Assembly: GCF_007990265.1 (NCBI RefSeq)
Contig: NZ_BJWH01000001.1
Coordinates: 62,001-126,000 of the forward strand
Origin: Cellulomonas terrae
GTDB lineage: Bacteria > Actinomycetota > Actinomycetes > Actinomycetales > Cellulomonadaceae
DNA length: 64,000 bases
Direction of reading: 5' to 3'
The position numbers and the translations under genes are program-made. The stretch's first letter is position 1; each line of letters opens with the position of its first letter. The notes below the pieces were generated by a model. That model worked only from the letters and a program-made list of their open reading frames with translations. It ran no database searches and had not been told where the DNA came from. This document shows positions 1-7,580 of the stretch, one piece after another.

Positions 1-1
1 A

Positions 2-898
2 CAGGTGCGCGCCGTGGACGCGGACCTGGGCGTCATCAACCGGATCGTGCCCGAGCAGGGCCGCTGGTTCACCGCGGCCGACGAGGAGGCCCTCGCGCCG
101 ACCCTCGTCGTCAACCGGGCGTTCCTGCGCGCGTACGGGCTCACGGACCTGTCGTCGCACCCGACGGTGCCGCTGGGCGACCGGGCGCCGGTCACGGCGA
201 CCGTCGTCGGCGTCCTGCGCGACGAGTGGCCCGGCGCCGAGCCGCAGGCCTTCGTGCTGTACGAGCAGTTCCACCGCTGGATCGGCGCGGACGGTTCTGG
301 AGCGCAGTCGGGCGGTCCGGGGCCGGGGGTCGTGGACCCGATGATGGGCGTCCAGGTGCCGGCGATGCTCCTGTGGGTGCCCGCCGACCGGTCCGCGGAG
401 ATCGGGGAGAGCGTCCGGCGCGACCTGCAGGCGACCGCCCCGGGCTGGCAGGTGGAGGTCATGGACAACCACTGGGACGACGGCGGGCTCGACCGGGCGA
501 CGACGTGGGTCGGCATCGGTGTCGGGGGCTTCGCTCTGCTGCTCGGGGGACTCGGGCTGGTCAACATCGCGCTGGTGACCGTGCGGTACCGGATCCGGGA
601 GATCGGCATCCGCCGCTCGTTCGGCGCGACGTCCGGACGCGTGTTCTTCGGGGTGCTGCTCGAGTCGGTCGTGGCGACCGTGGTGGCCGGGCTCGTCGGT
701 GTGGTGCTGGCCGTCGCGATCATCAAGAACATCCCCGTCGAGCGGGTGTTCGGCGGGGGGATCCAGGACATGCCCCCGTTCCCGTTCAGCGCCGCGATGG
801 TCGGGATGGCCGCCGCCGTCGCGGTCGGCGCGCTGGCCGGCCTGATCCCCGCGACGTTCGCCGTCCGGGTCAAGGTCATCGACGCCATCCGCTACTGA
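2..898 (+). CDS. ABC transporter permease, MacB/FtsX type (C-terminal part, 5' end outside window)
   Basis: The frame is open to the left edge, so only the C-terminal part is present. The first ~150 residues resemble the extracytoplasmic MacB-type domain. A membrane segment at about residues 166-190 is followed by the conserved FtsX-family loop (REIGIRRSFGAT) and two more membrane segments ending in a short basic tail. This is the architecture of type VII ABC permeases that drive periplasmic or extracytoplasmic efflux rather than carry substrate themselves. A strong hairpin follows, so it closes its own operon. Its ATPase partner should lie upstream, outside the window. It differs from the permease at 4466-5713, so it is not an internal duplicate. 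Confidence 0.85.
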   Translation, partial: QVRAVDADLGVINRIVPEQGRWFTAADEEALAPTLVVNRAFLRAYGLTDLSSHPTVPLGDRAPVTATVVGVLRDEWPGAEPQAFVLYEQFHRWIGADGSGAQSGGPGPGVVDPMMGVQVPAMLLWVPADRSAEIGESVRRDLQATAPGWQVEVMDNHWDDGGLDRATTWVGIGVGGFALLLGGLGLVNIALVTVRYRIREIGIRRSFGATSGRVFFGVLLESVVATVVAGLVGVVLAVAIIKNIPVERVFGGGIQDMPPFPFSAAMVGMAAAVAVGALAGLIPATFAVRVKVIDAIRY

Positions 899-997
899 CG
901 TATGACGTCCCGGAAAGGTTGTGCACCCTGCGGTGGATGTCTCGCCGCCGACCCTCTCCCTACGCTCGGACCTGCACGGCGGCACACCTGAGGACCG

Positions 998-1030
998 CGC
1001 CGGGCGCCCGCGGAGGGCGGGTGCCCGGCG
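998..1030 (+). terminator. Strong GC-rich hairpin, probable terminator
   Basis: Two 14-base arms (998-1011 and 1017-1030) pair with a single G:U and a 5-base loop GGAGG. The hairpin lies about 100 bases after the stop of the first permease gene. It has no U-tract, as is usual for high-GC actinobacteria. The rest of 899-1156 holds only the likely promoter and leader of the lipoprotein operon. Confidence 0.55.
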
Positions 1031-1156
1031 TCCTCCCGGCGGTGCAGCGAGATCACCCCACGGGATGATCTTTGTCCCGTTCTCGCCCGATATCGTCCTG
1101 GGCGACACACCAGTGAGAGCGACTGTGACTCCCCCCTGCCGAAAGGGCACGCCACG

Positions 1157-2152
1157 ATGAGAACGACGCCGACCTTCACCGCGATCGCCACGGGGGTCGT
1201 CGCCCTGGCCCTCCTCACAGGGTGCTCCTCCGGCGGCGGACCGACGGGTGACGCGACGCTGACGTACGAGGACAGCCCGCTCGCGGCGTACTGGGAGAAG
1301 CTCGGCGGGTCGCAGGACGAGGCCGAGATGGACGCCCAGATGGCCCGCTCCGAGGAGATCGTGGCCGCCTGCATGCAGGACGAGGGCTTCGAGTACACGC
1401 CTCAGGACACCTCGGGCATGAGCAAGGCCGTGGAGGACAGCGACGACGAGATGCCTGCGTGGGACTCGCTGGAGTACGCCGAGCAGTACGGGTACGGCGC
1501 CACGACGTCGCAGGACATGCCGATGAACGACGGCGCCGACGAGGAGTGGGTGGACCCGAACGCCGACTACGTCGCCACGATGAGCGAGTCCGAGCAGCAG
1601 GCGTTCTGGGAGGCCCTCTACGGCGCCCAGGCCATGTCGGAGGAGCCCGTCGACGAGGAGACCGCCGAGGCGGAGGTCGAGGAGTACGACTGGACCACCG
1701 CCGGCTGCCAGGGCAAGGCCCAGCACGAGGTCTACGAGGCGGGCCAGGTCTGGGACGACCCGGAGTTCGCGGACCTGACGGAAGCGATGAACGAGCTGTG
1801 GCAGGACACGCAGACCGACGAGCGGACGACGCAGGCGTACGCGAAGTGGGCCGACTGCATGGCCGACGAGGGCTACGACTTCGCCAACCCGCAGGAGGCG
1901 CAGGACAGCATCTACAAGCTGACCGGTGAGATCCCCTACGACGAGGAGACCGGGACGCAGGACGAGGCCGCCCTGGCCGAGATCCGCGACCAGGAGATCG
2001 CCACCGCCGTCGCCGACCGCACCTGCCAGGACAGCACCGGTGCGGCCCGCGCCGCTCTCGAGGCGCAGTTCGCCATCGAGCAGGAGTTCATCGACGCGCA
2101 CAAGGACGAGCTCGACGCCATGGTCGAGAAGGCGGCCCAGGCGTCCAAGTGA
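1157..2152 (+). CDS. Acidic, cysteine-containing lipoprotein of unknown function
   Basis: The N-terminus is a lipoprotein signal peptide with lipobox LLTGC at residues ~20-24, so the protein should be tethered outside the cytoplasmic membrane. The mature part (about 305 residues) is very acidic and appears to contain two related segments. Each has a CMxDEG(F/Y) motif (CMQDEGFEY and CMADEGYDF) and each is followed about 100 residues later by another Cys (GCQGK, TCQDS). This suggests two disulfides or a duplicated fold. A purine-rich stretch (GAAAGGG) precedes the ATG. The stop overlaps the next GTG by 4 bases, so it is the first gene of a four-gene export operon. I recognise no characterised family. 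A role as an accessory or sensor lipoprotein of the transporter is inferred from context. Confidence 0.75.
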   Translation: MRTTPTFTAIATGVVALALLTGCSSGGGPTGDATLTYEDSPLAAYWEKLGGSQDEAEMDAQMARSEEIVAACMQDEGFEYTPQDTSGMSKAVEDSDDEMPAWDSLEYAEQYGYGATTSQDMPMNDGADEEWVDPNADYVATMSESEQQAFWEALYGAQAMSEEPVDEETAEAEVEEYDWTTAGCQGKAQHEVYEAGQVWDDPEFADLTEAMNELWQDTQTDERTTQAYAKWADCMADEGYDFANPQEAQDSIYKLTGEIPYDEETGTQDEAALAEIRDQEIATAVADRTCQDSTGAARAALEAQFAIEQEFIDAHKDELDAMVEKAAQASK

Positions 2153-3753
2153 GCAACCGCATCGTGAGCACGCAGGTCACCGGAGGGCGTCGCACCATCG
2201 TGGTGATGGCGGTCGTCGCCGTCGTCTGCCTCGCCGCAGGGGTCCTCCTGAGCCGGCTGATCGTGTCGCCGGGCAAGGCCGCCGCCGACGCGGCACCCCC
2301 GACGGCCGGTCCCATCACGGTGCCGGTGGAGAGCCGGGTCATCGCGAACGAGCTCGTCATCCGTGGTGACATCGGGTACGACGACCCCGTCGCCCTGCGG
2401 GTGGAGACCGGGGACCTGGGCGGCCCGGCCGTCGTCACCGGCCAGGTGCCGGTGGTCGGCGCGGAGATCGGCCCGGCGTCGGTCGCGCTCGAGATCGTCG
2501 GCCGGCCGGTCATCGTCCTGCCCGGCGACCTGCCGACGTACCGCTCGCTGCGGGCGGGGGTCTCCGGGCCCGACGTCCGCCAGCTCAAGGCCGCGCTCGT
2601 CGGCCTCGGCATCGACCCCGGCAACGCCGGGAGCGACGCGTACGACGCCGCGACCGCTGCGGGCGTCCGCGCGCTGTACCAGAGGGTCGGGTACGAGCCG
2701 CCGTCCGCGGGTGAGGAGCTCCAGGACGCGGTCGCCGCGGCACGCGACGGTGTCCGGGCGGCGCAGGACGCCCTCAGCGCCGCCCAGCGCGAGCTGGCCG
2801 CCGCGGCCGTGGGCCCGCTGCAGTCGGAGATCATCGGCCTGGACACGTCGGTCACGGTCGCCCAGGCGACGCTCGACCAGGAGCAGGCCCGGTGCACCGC
2901 CCCGACCGAGGAGGCCCCGTGCAGCCCCGTCGCGGTGGTGGAGGCGCAGGGCGCGCTCGCCCAGGCGAAGGCGGCGCGGGCCGAGGCGGGCAACCCGGCG
3001 GACACCGGTGCGCAGCGGGCCGCCGTCGCGTCGGCGCAGTCGCAGCTGGCGGCGGCCCGGGAGGACCAGTCCGAGGCGCAGGCCGCGACGCTGACCCCGC
3101 TGCCGGCGAGCGAGATCGTGTTCGTGCCGTCGCTCCCCCGCCGCGTGGACGTCGTCGACGCGACCCGCGGCGGGACCATCACCGGTGAGTTCATGAGCGT
3201 GTCCGGGGCGACGATCCAGATCACCGGCAGCGCGACGCGTGCGGACGCCGAGCTCCTCGCGGTGGGCACGGTCGGGTCGATCGTGCTCGACGACCAGGAG
3301 CTGCCCGTCACCGTCGCCGAGGTCACCGACCCCAGGGCGACGCCCACGTCGACCGAGGGCGAGACGGAGGGCGAGGAGCAGGAGCAGGAGAACGAGCCGA
3401 AGGGTGACCGCCGGACGGTGGTCTTCACGCTCGGCGACCTCACGCAGGAGCAGGTCCTCGCGCTGCAGAACACCAACGTCCGTGTCCGGGTGCCGGTGAG
3501 CTCGACGGAGGGCGAGGTTCTGGCCGTGCCGCTCGCGGCGCTGACCGCCGGACCGGGCGGGGAGTCGCGCGTCGAGCTCGCCGGGAGCGGGGGCACGGCC
3601 AGCTCGCTCGTCACGGTCACCACCGGGCTCGCCGCCGACGGGTACGTCGAGATCGTGGGCTCGGAGACACCGCTCACCGCGGGCGACCTGGTGGTGGTGG
3701 GCGTGGCCGGAACCGACGAGAAGTCGGCCGACGCCGAGGCGGGCGACGAGTGA
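2149..3753 (+). CDS. Peptidoglycan-binding, HlyD/MacA-like membrane fusion protein
   Basis: 534 residues. The N-terminus holds one membrane anchor (about residues 19-36, MAVVAVVCLAAGVLLSRL), so most of the protein is extracytoplasmic. A PG_binding_1-like module sits at about residues 125-180 (SGPDVRQLKAALVGLGI). It is followed by an Ala/Glu/Gln-rich helical hairpin (about 195-315), a beta-barrel-like part, an acidic linker rich in Glu and Gln, and a C-terminal domain typical of efflux adaptors. In actinobacteria such adaptors pair with MacB-type ABC proteins. The GTG start overlaps the upstream stop and the stop overlaps the downstream GTG, so translation is probably coupled through all four genes. 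Substrate unknown. Confidence 0.85.
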   Translation: MSNRIVSTQVTGGRRTIVVMAVVAVVCLAAGVLLSRLIVSPGKAAADAAPPTAGPITVPVESRVIANELVIRGDIGYDDPVALRVETGDLGGPAVVTGQVPVVGAEIGPASVALEIVGRPVIVLPGDLPTYRSLRAGVSGPDVRQLKAALVGLGIDPGNAGSDAYDAATAAGVRALYQRVGYEPPSAGEELQDAVAAARDGVRAAQDALSAAQRELAAAAVGPLQSEIIGLDTSVTVAQATLDQEQARCTAPTEEAPCSPVAVVEAQGALAQAKAARAEAGNPADTGAQRAAVASAQSQLAAAREDQSEAQAATLTPLPASEIVFVPSLPRRVDVVDATRGGTITGEFMSVSGATIQITGSATRADAELLAVGTVGSIVLDDQELPVTVAEVTDPRATPTSTEGETEGEEQEQENEPKGDRRTVVFTLGDLTQEQVLALQNTNVRVRVPVSSTEGEVLAVPLAALTAGPGGESRVELAGSGGTASSLVTVTTGLAADGYVEIVGSETPLTAGDLVVVGVAGTDEKSADAEAGDE

Positions 3754-4469
3754 CGGTCCTCGACCTGCTCGGCCCCGCCGAGAGCCTCGAGCCGGTCCCT
3801 CCGGTGCTGGAGCTGCGCGGCGCTGCCCGGCAGTTCCCGGGCGACCCGCCGGTCCACGCGCTGCACCCGGCCGACCTCGTGGTGGGCTCCGGCGACTACC
3901 TGTCGGTCGTCGGACCGTCGGGCTCCGGCAAGTCCACGCTCCTGAACCTCCTCGGCCTGCTGGACAAGCCGACCGACGGCGAGTACCTGCTCGACGGCAT
4001 CCCGACGGCCGGCGCCGGCGAGCGCGAGCGCGCCGCCCTGCGGGCCGGTCACATCGGGTTCGTGTTCCAGGCGTTCCACCTCATGCCGCACCGGACCGTG
4101 CTGGAGAACGTGCTGCTCGCCACCCTGTACAGCGGGGTGCCCCGGGCGGAGCGGCGAGACCGCGCACTGGCCGCGCTGGACCGGGTGGGGCTGAGCCACC
4201 GCATCGACTTCGTCCCGACCGTGCTGTCCGGTGGTGAGCGGCAGCGGGCGGCCGTCGCGCGGGCGGTCGTCGCCCAGCCTCGCGTGCTGCTGGCCGACGA
4301 GCCGACGGGCAACCTCGACTCGGAGAGCTCGGCGAGCGTCCTCGACCTGTTCGACGAGCTGCACGCGGGCGGGCTGACCCTGCTGGTCATCACGCACGAC
4401 GACGAGGTGTCGGTGCGCGCTCAGCGCCGGGTCCGGATCGCCGACGGGTACCTGCAGGAGATCGCATGA
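3750..4469 (+). CDS. ABC transporter ATP-binding protein, MacB/LolD family
   Basis: 239 residues. Walker A GPSGSGKST (about residues 53-61), Q-loop FVFQAFHLM, ABC signature LSGGERQR and Walker B LLADEPTGNLDSE are all intact, with the switch His in ITHDD. The LDSESS form after Walker B and the short length fit the MacB/LolD/FtsE group that powers FtsX-like permeases. It sits between the adaptor and the permease with 4-base overlaps on both sides. It should energise the permease at 4466-5713, moving a substrate out or doing mechanical work at the cell surface. Confidence 0.93.
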   Translation: MTVLDLLGPAESLEPVPPVLELRGAARQFPGDPPVHALHPADLVVGSGDYLSVVGPSGSGKSTLLNLLGLLDKPTDGEYLLDGIPTAGAGERERAALRAGHIGFVFQAFHLMPHRTVLENVLLATLYSGVPRAERRDRALAALDRVGLSHRIDFVPTVLSGGERQRAAVARAVVAQPRVLLADEPTGNLDSESSASVLDLFDELHAGGLTLLVITHDDEVSVRAQRRVRIADGYLQEIA

Positions 4470-5713
4470 CCGCGGTGACCGAGCGCGTGGCGCGGTCCGA
4501 CCGGTTCGGGCTGCGGGACCTGCTCGCGGAGGCCGCCGCCGGCATCGGTGCGCGGCCGGGACGGCTGCTCCTGACCATCCTGGGCACCGTGCTCGGCATC
4601 GCCTCGGTCGTGGTGACGGTCGGGCTGGCGCAGACCGCGTCGGGGCAGATCAACAAGCAGTTCGACGCCGTCGCGGCGACGCAGGCGGTGGCCGAGCCGG
4701 AGACCAGCAACGGCTGGGACGGTTCCGCGCGCGCCCTCGGGTCGCTGCCGTGGGACGCGTCGGCCCGCGCGGAGCGGCTCGCCGGCGTCGAGGCCGCCGG
4801 GACCTTCTCGACCGTGGACGTCGGCGGCGCCGAGATCACCGCGGTCCCCGTGCACGACCCGTCGGCCGCCCGGACGGTCGCGCCGGACGTCGTCGCGACC
4901 TCCCCGGGGGCGCTGGAGGCCGTGCGCGGCCGCATCGTGCAGGGCCGCTACTTCGACGCGGGTCACGACGCCCGCGCCGACCGGGTCGTCGTGCTGGGTG
5001 CCGCCGCGGCCGAGCGGCTCGGCGTGGTCCGGGTGGATCGGCAGCCGTCGATCTTCATCGGCGACCGCGCCTACCAGGTCATCGGCATCGTCGACGACGT
5101 GCAGCGACGGTCCGACGTGCTCACCTCGGTCCTGATGCCCGAGGGGACCGCTCGCGCGGACTTCGCGCTGGCGTCACCGGACCAGCTGCACCTGCACCTC
5201 GCGGTCGGCGCCGGTCCCGTCGTCGGCAGCCAGCTGCCGACCGCCCTGAGCCCGAACGCCCCCGAGACGATCGACGTCCAGACCCCGCCCGCCACCTCCA
5301 CGGTGCGGCAGAGCGTGCAGGCGGACGTCAACACGATCTTCCTGGCCCTCGGTGGCGTAGCGCTGCTGATCGGTGGGGTCGGGATCGCGAACGTGACCCT
5401 GCTGTCGGTGCTGGAGCGCGTCGGTGAGATCGGTCTGCGGCGGGCGCTCGGGGCGACGCGGCGCGACATCGGTGCGCAGTTCATGGTCGAGTCGGTGGTG
5501 GTCGGGCTGCTCGGCGGGATGCTGGGCGCCGCGCTCGGGGTCGCCGTCGTCGTCGGGGTCAGCGCCGCCCAGGAGTGGACCCCGATCCTCGACCTGCGGA
5601 TGGTCGGGGTCGCCGCGCTGGCGGGTGGGGTGATCGGTCTGCTGGCCGGGCTCTACCCGTCGCTCAAGGCCGCGTCGATCGAGCCCATCGCGGCCTTGCG
5701 CGGCGGGGTCTGA
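4466..5713 (+). CDS. ABC transporter permease, MacB/FtsX family
   Basis: 415 residues. There is one N-terminal membrane helix (about residues 32-55), an extracytoplasmic MacB_PCD domain (about 56-270), then three helices forming the FtsX domain with the coupling-helix motif EIGLRRALGATRRDIGAQF. The last gene of the lipoprotein-adaptor-ATPase-permease operon. Its final 61 bases overlap, in antisense, the 3' end of the regulator gene at 5653-6219. Together the four genes look like a MacAB-type efflux or envelope-remodelling complex. There is no adjacent toxin or peptide gene to name the substrate. Confidence 0.92.
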   Translation: MTAVTERVARSDRFGLRDLLAEAAAGIGARPGRLLLTILGTVLGIASVVVTVGLAQTASGQINKQFDAVAATQAVAEPETSNGWDGSARALGSLPWDASARAERLAGVEAAGTFSTVDVGGAEITAVPVHDPSAARTVAPDVVATSPGALEAVRGRIVQGRYFDAGHDARADRVVVLGAAAAERLGVVRVDRQPSIFIGDRAYQVIGIVDDVQRRSDVLTSVLMPEGTARADFALASPDQLHLHLAVGAGPVVGSQLPTALSPNAPETIDVQTPPATSTVRQSVQADVNTIFLALGGVALLIGGVGIANVTLLSVLERVGEIGLRRALGATRRDIGAQFMVESVVVGLLGGMLGAALGVAVVVGVSAAQEWTPILDLRMVGVAALAGGVIGLLAGLYPSLKAASIEPIAALRGGV

Positions 5714-6219
5714 CGCGACACGTCCTCGTGCAGGGCCCAGAAGATCGAGTACGGGGTGCCGTCCGGGGTGGGTGGCCGCTGGGCGAAGTCGTCGAAGACG
5801 GCGCCGACCCGGGTGGCCAGCTCCTCGTACCCGGCGGCGTCGAGCCGCAGGCCGAGGCGGGTGGCGACGATGTCCTGCGGGTCGACGAGCGCGACCTCCT
5901 CGAGGAACGCGTCGATGAGGACGCGGCCCATGCCGGGGCCGCCGGGGGTCCGCCACGACTTGCCGGTGGCCCGGTAGGGCACCTCGCGCGACCCACGGGT
6001 CCCGCGCCGGGCGGGCTGCGCCGCGAGGAAGCCGCGGTCGACGAGCGTGCGGACGTGGTGCAGGACGGTGGCGGGGTTGCGGTCCAGGCGCTCGGCGATC
6101 TCGCGGTTGGTCAGGGCCTCGTCGAGGCACAGCCGCAGGATGCGGATGCGGACGGTGCTCGCGAGGGCGCGCGCGTCGGCGTCGATCTCCGCCGTGTCCC
6201 GGGGGGCTGGCTCGGTCAT
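5653..6219 (-). CDS. ArsR-like winged-helix transcriptional regulator
   Basis: 188 residues from the ATG at 6219. The winged helix lies at about residues 18-75 (IRILRLCLDEALTNREIAERLDRNPATVLHHVRTL). The remainder is a C-terminal domain seen in actinobacterial ArsR/HTH_20 regulators next to MFS exporters. It is divergent from the MFS gene at 6277 with only 57 bases between the starts. The palindrome TGATTG-N8-CAATCA (6238-6257) lies 19 bases upstream of its start and on the -35 of the MFS promoter, so it probably represses both genes. The 3' end overlaps the convergent permease gene by 61 bases. Ligand unknown. Confidence 0.85.
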   Translation of the reverse strand: MTEPAPRDTAEIDADARALASTVRIRILRLCLDEALTNREIAERLDRNPATVLHHVRTLVDRGFLAAQPARRGTRGSREVPYRATGKSWRTPGGPGMGRVLIDAFLEEVALVDPQDIVATRLGLRLDAAGYEELATRVGAVFDDFAQRPPTPDGTPYSIFWALHEDVSRQTPPRKAAMGSIDAALSDG

Positions 6220-6237
6220 GGGTCGATCCTCCCACAG

Positions 6238-6276
6238 TGATTGACATTTCCCAATCAGTTGTCGATGCTGGGCCGC
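6238..6276 (+). promoter_or_regulatory. Operator and leaderless promoter of the MFS gene
   Basis: The 6-base arms TGATTG (6238-6243) and CAATCA (6252-6257) form a perfect inverted repeat with an 8-base spacer. A consensus -35 TTGACA (6241-6246) lies inside it. After 17 bases comes a weak -10 GATGCT (6264-6269), placing transcription start at or next to the GTG at 6277. A repressor on the palindrome would block RNA polymerase. The neighbouring ArsR-type gene is the obvious candidate. Confidence 0.65.
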
Positions 6277-7560
6277 GTGAGCACCCCCGACGCCACGGCC
6301 ACCCGGTCGCTGATCCACCACCCGGACTTCCGCCGGCTCTGGACCGGAGACGCCCTGGGTCAGCTGGGCGCGCAGCTGACCGCTCTGGTGCTCCCGATCT
6401 TCGCCGTCCAGCAGCTCGCCGCGACCGAGTGGGAGATGGGCGTCCTCAACGCCGCCGAGCACGCCGCGTTCCTGGTCATCGGCCTGCCCGCGGGCGCCTG
6501 GGTGGACCGGATGCGCAAGCGGCGGGTGCTCATCGTCGCGGACCTGGTGCGCGCGGCCGTGCTCGCCACGGTCGTCGTGACCGCGGCCACGGGGCACGCC
6601 ACCGTCCCCCTGCTGATCGTCGCTGCGCTGATCATCAGCGTGGCGACCGTGTTCTTCGACGTGTCCCATCAGAGCTACATCCCCGGCCTCGTCGGCCTCG
6701 ACCACCTCGTCGAGGGCAACTCCAAGCTGCAGGCGACCGCGTCCGTCGCCCAGGTCGTGGGACCCGCGCTCGGCGGCCTGCTGCTGCGGGTCATCGCGGC
6801 ACCGGCGCTCATCGCGGTGACCGTGGTGACCTACCTGGTCTCCGCGTTCGCCGTCGGGCGGATCCGGCAGCAGGAGACGCCGCCGCACCCCGACACCCGC
6901 CGCCCGCTGCGCGTCGAGATCGCCGAGGGCCTGCGCTTCGTGGTGCACGAGCCGTACCTGCGGCGGATCGTCGCCTGCACGTCGCTGGCCAACTTCGCGA
7001 ACGCGGTCGGCGGCGCCGTCCTCGTGATCTACGTCCTGCGGACCCTCGGCCTGGGGACCGCCGCCTACGGTGCGATCCTGTCCGCGTCCGCGATCGGCGG
7101 ACTGGTCGGCGCCGTCGTCGCGGGCCGGCTCGCCCAGTGGGTCGGGGAGGGCCGGATCATCCCGCTGTCCGCGCTCGTCACCGCACCCGCGGTGGCCCTC
7201 ACCCCGCTCGCCGCCACGGGCGTGGCCCCTGCGTGGCCGCTGCTCGTCGCGGGAGGCGCGACCTTCGGCTTCGCCGTCATCGTCTACAACGTGGCGCAGG
7301 TCAGCTTCCGGCAGCGCGTGTGCCCTCCTCCGCTGCTCGGACGCATGAACGCCTCCGTGCGCTTCATCGTGTGGGGCTCGATGCCGATCGGCGGGCTGCT
7401 CGGCGGCTGGCTGGGCACCTCCTTCGGCGTGCTGCCGACGCTGTGGGTGTCCGTCGGCATCACGGCGCTCGCCGCGCTGCCCGTCGTCTTCTCGCCCCTG
7501 CTGCGGATGCGCGACCTGCCGGGCGCTCCCGTCGTCGACGAGGTGCCGCCCACCGCCTGA
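6277..7560 (+). CDS. MFS transporter, probable drug or metabolite exporter
   Basis: About 427 residues from GTG 6277, chosen because the promoter at 6241-6269 would start transcription there. An in-frame upstream start at 6241 would lie inside the -35. Many hydrophobic segments fit 12 TM helices, and the loop after the second helix reads WVDRMRKRR, a variant of the MFS motif A (GxLxDRxGRR). The sequence resembles enterobactin-exporter-like or DHA3-type MFS proteins common in actinobacteria. It is controlled by the divergent ArsR-type regulator. It ends 20 bases from the convergent surface-protein gene, with no obvious terminator between. Confidence 0.88.
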   Translation: MSTPDATATRSLIHHPDFRRLWTGDALGQLGAQLTALVLPIFAVQQLAATEWEMGVLNAAEHAAFLVIGLPAGAWVDRMRKRRVLIVADLVRAAVLATVVVTAATGHATVPLLIVAALIISVATVFFDVSHQSYIPGLVGLDHLVEGNSKLQATASVAQVVGPALGGLLLRVIAAPALIAVTVVTYLVSAFAVGRIRQQETPPHPDTRRPLRVEIAEGLRFVVHEPYLRRIVACTSLANFANAVGGAVLVIYVLRTLGLGTAAYGAILSASAIGGLVGAVVAGRLAQWVGEGRIIPLSALVTAPAVALTPLAATGVAPAWPLLVAGGATFGFAVIVYNVAQVSFRQRVCPPPLLGRMNASVRFIVWGSMPIGGLLGGWLGTSFGVLPTLWVSVGITALAALPVVFSPLLRMRDLPGAPVVDEVPPTA

Positions 7561-7580
7561 GCCCGACCAGGGACCGACAG

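Noticed and set aside
2088..4397. A 769-codon minus-strand open frame over the adaptor and ATPase genes
   Set aside because: Ser/Thr/Arg-rich antisense shadow of genes with intact Walker motifs and 4-base overlaps.
5756..6240. Plus-strand open frames over the ArsR-type gene
   Set aside because: The minus-strand winged helix is recognisable and the frames show no domain or SD.
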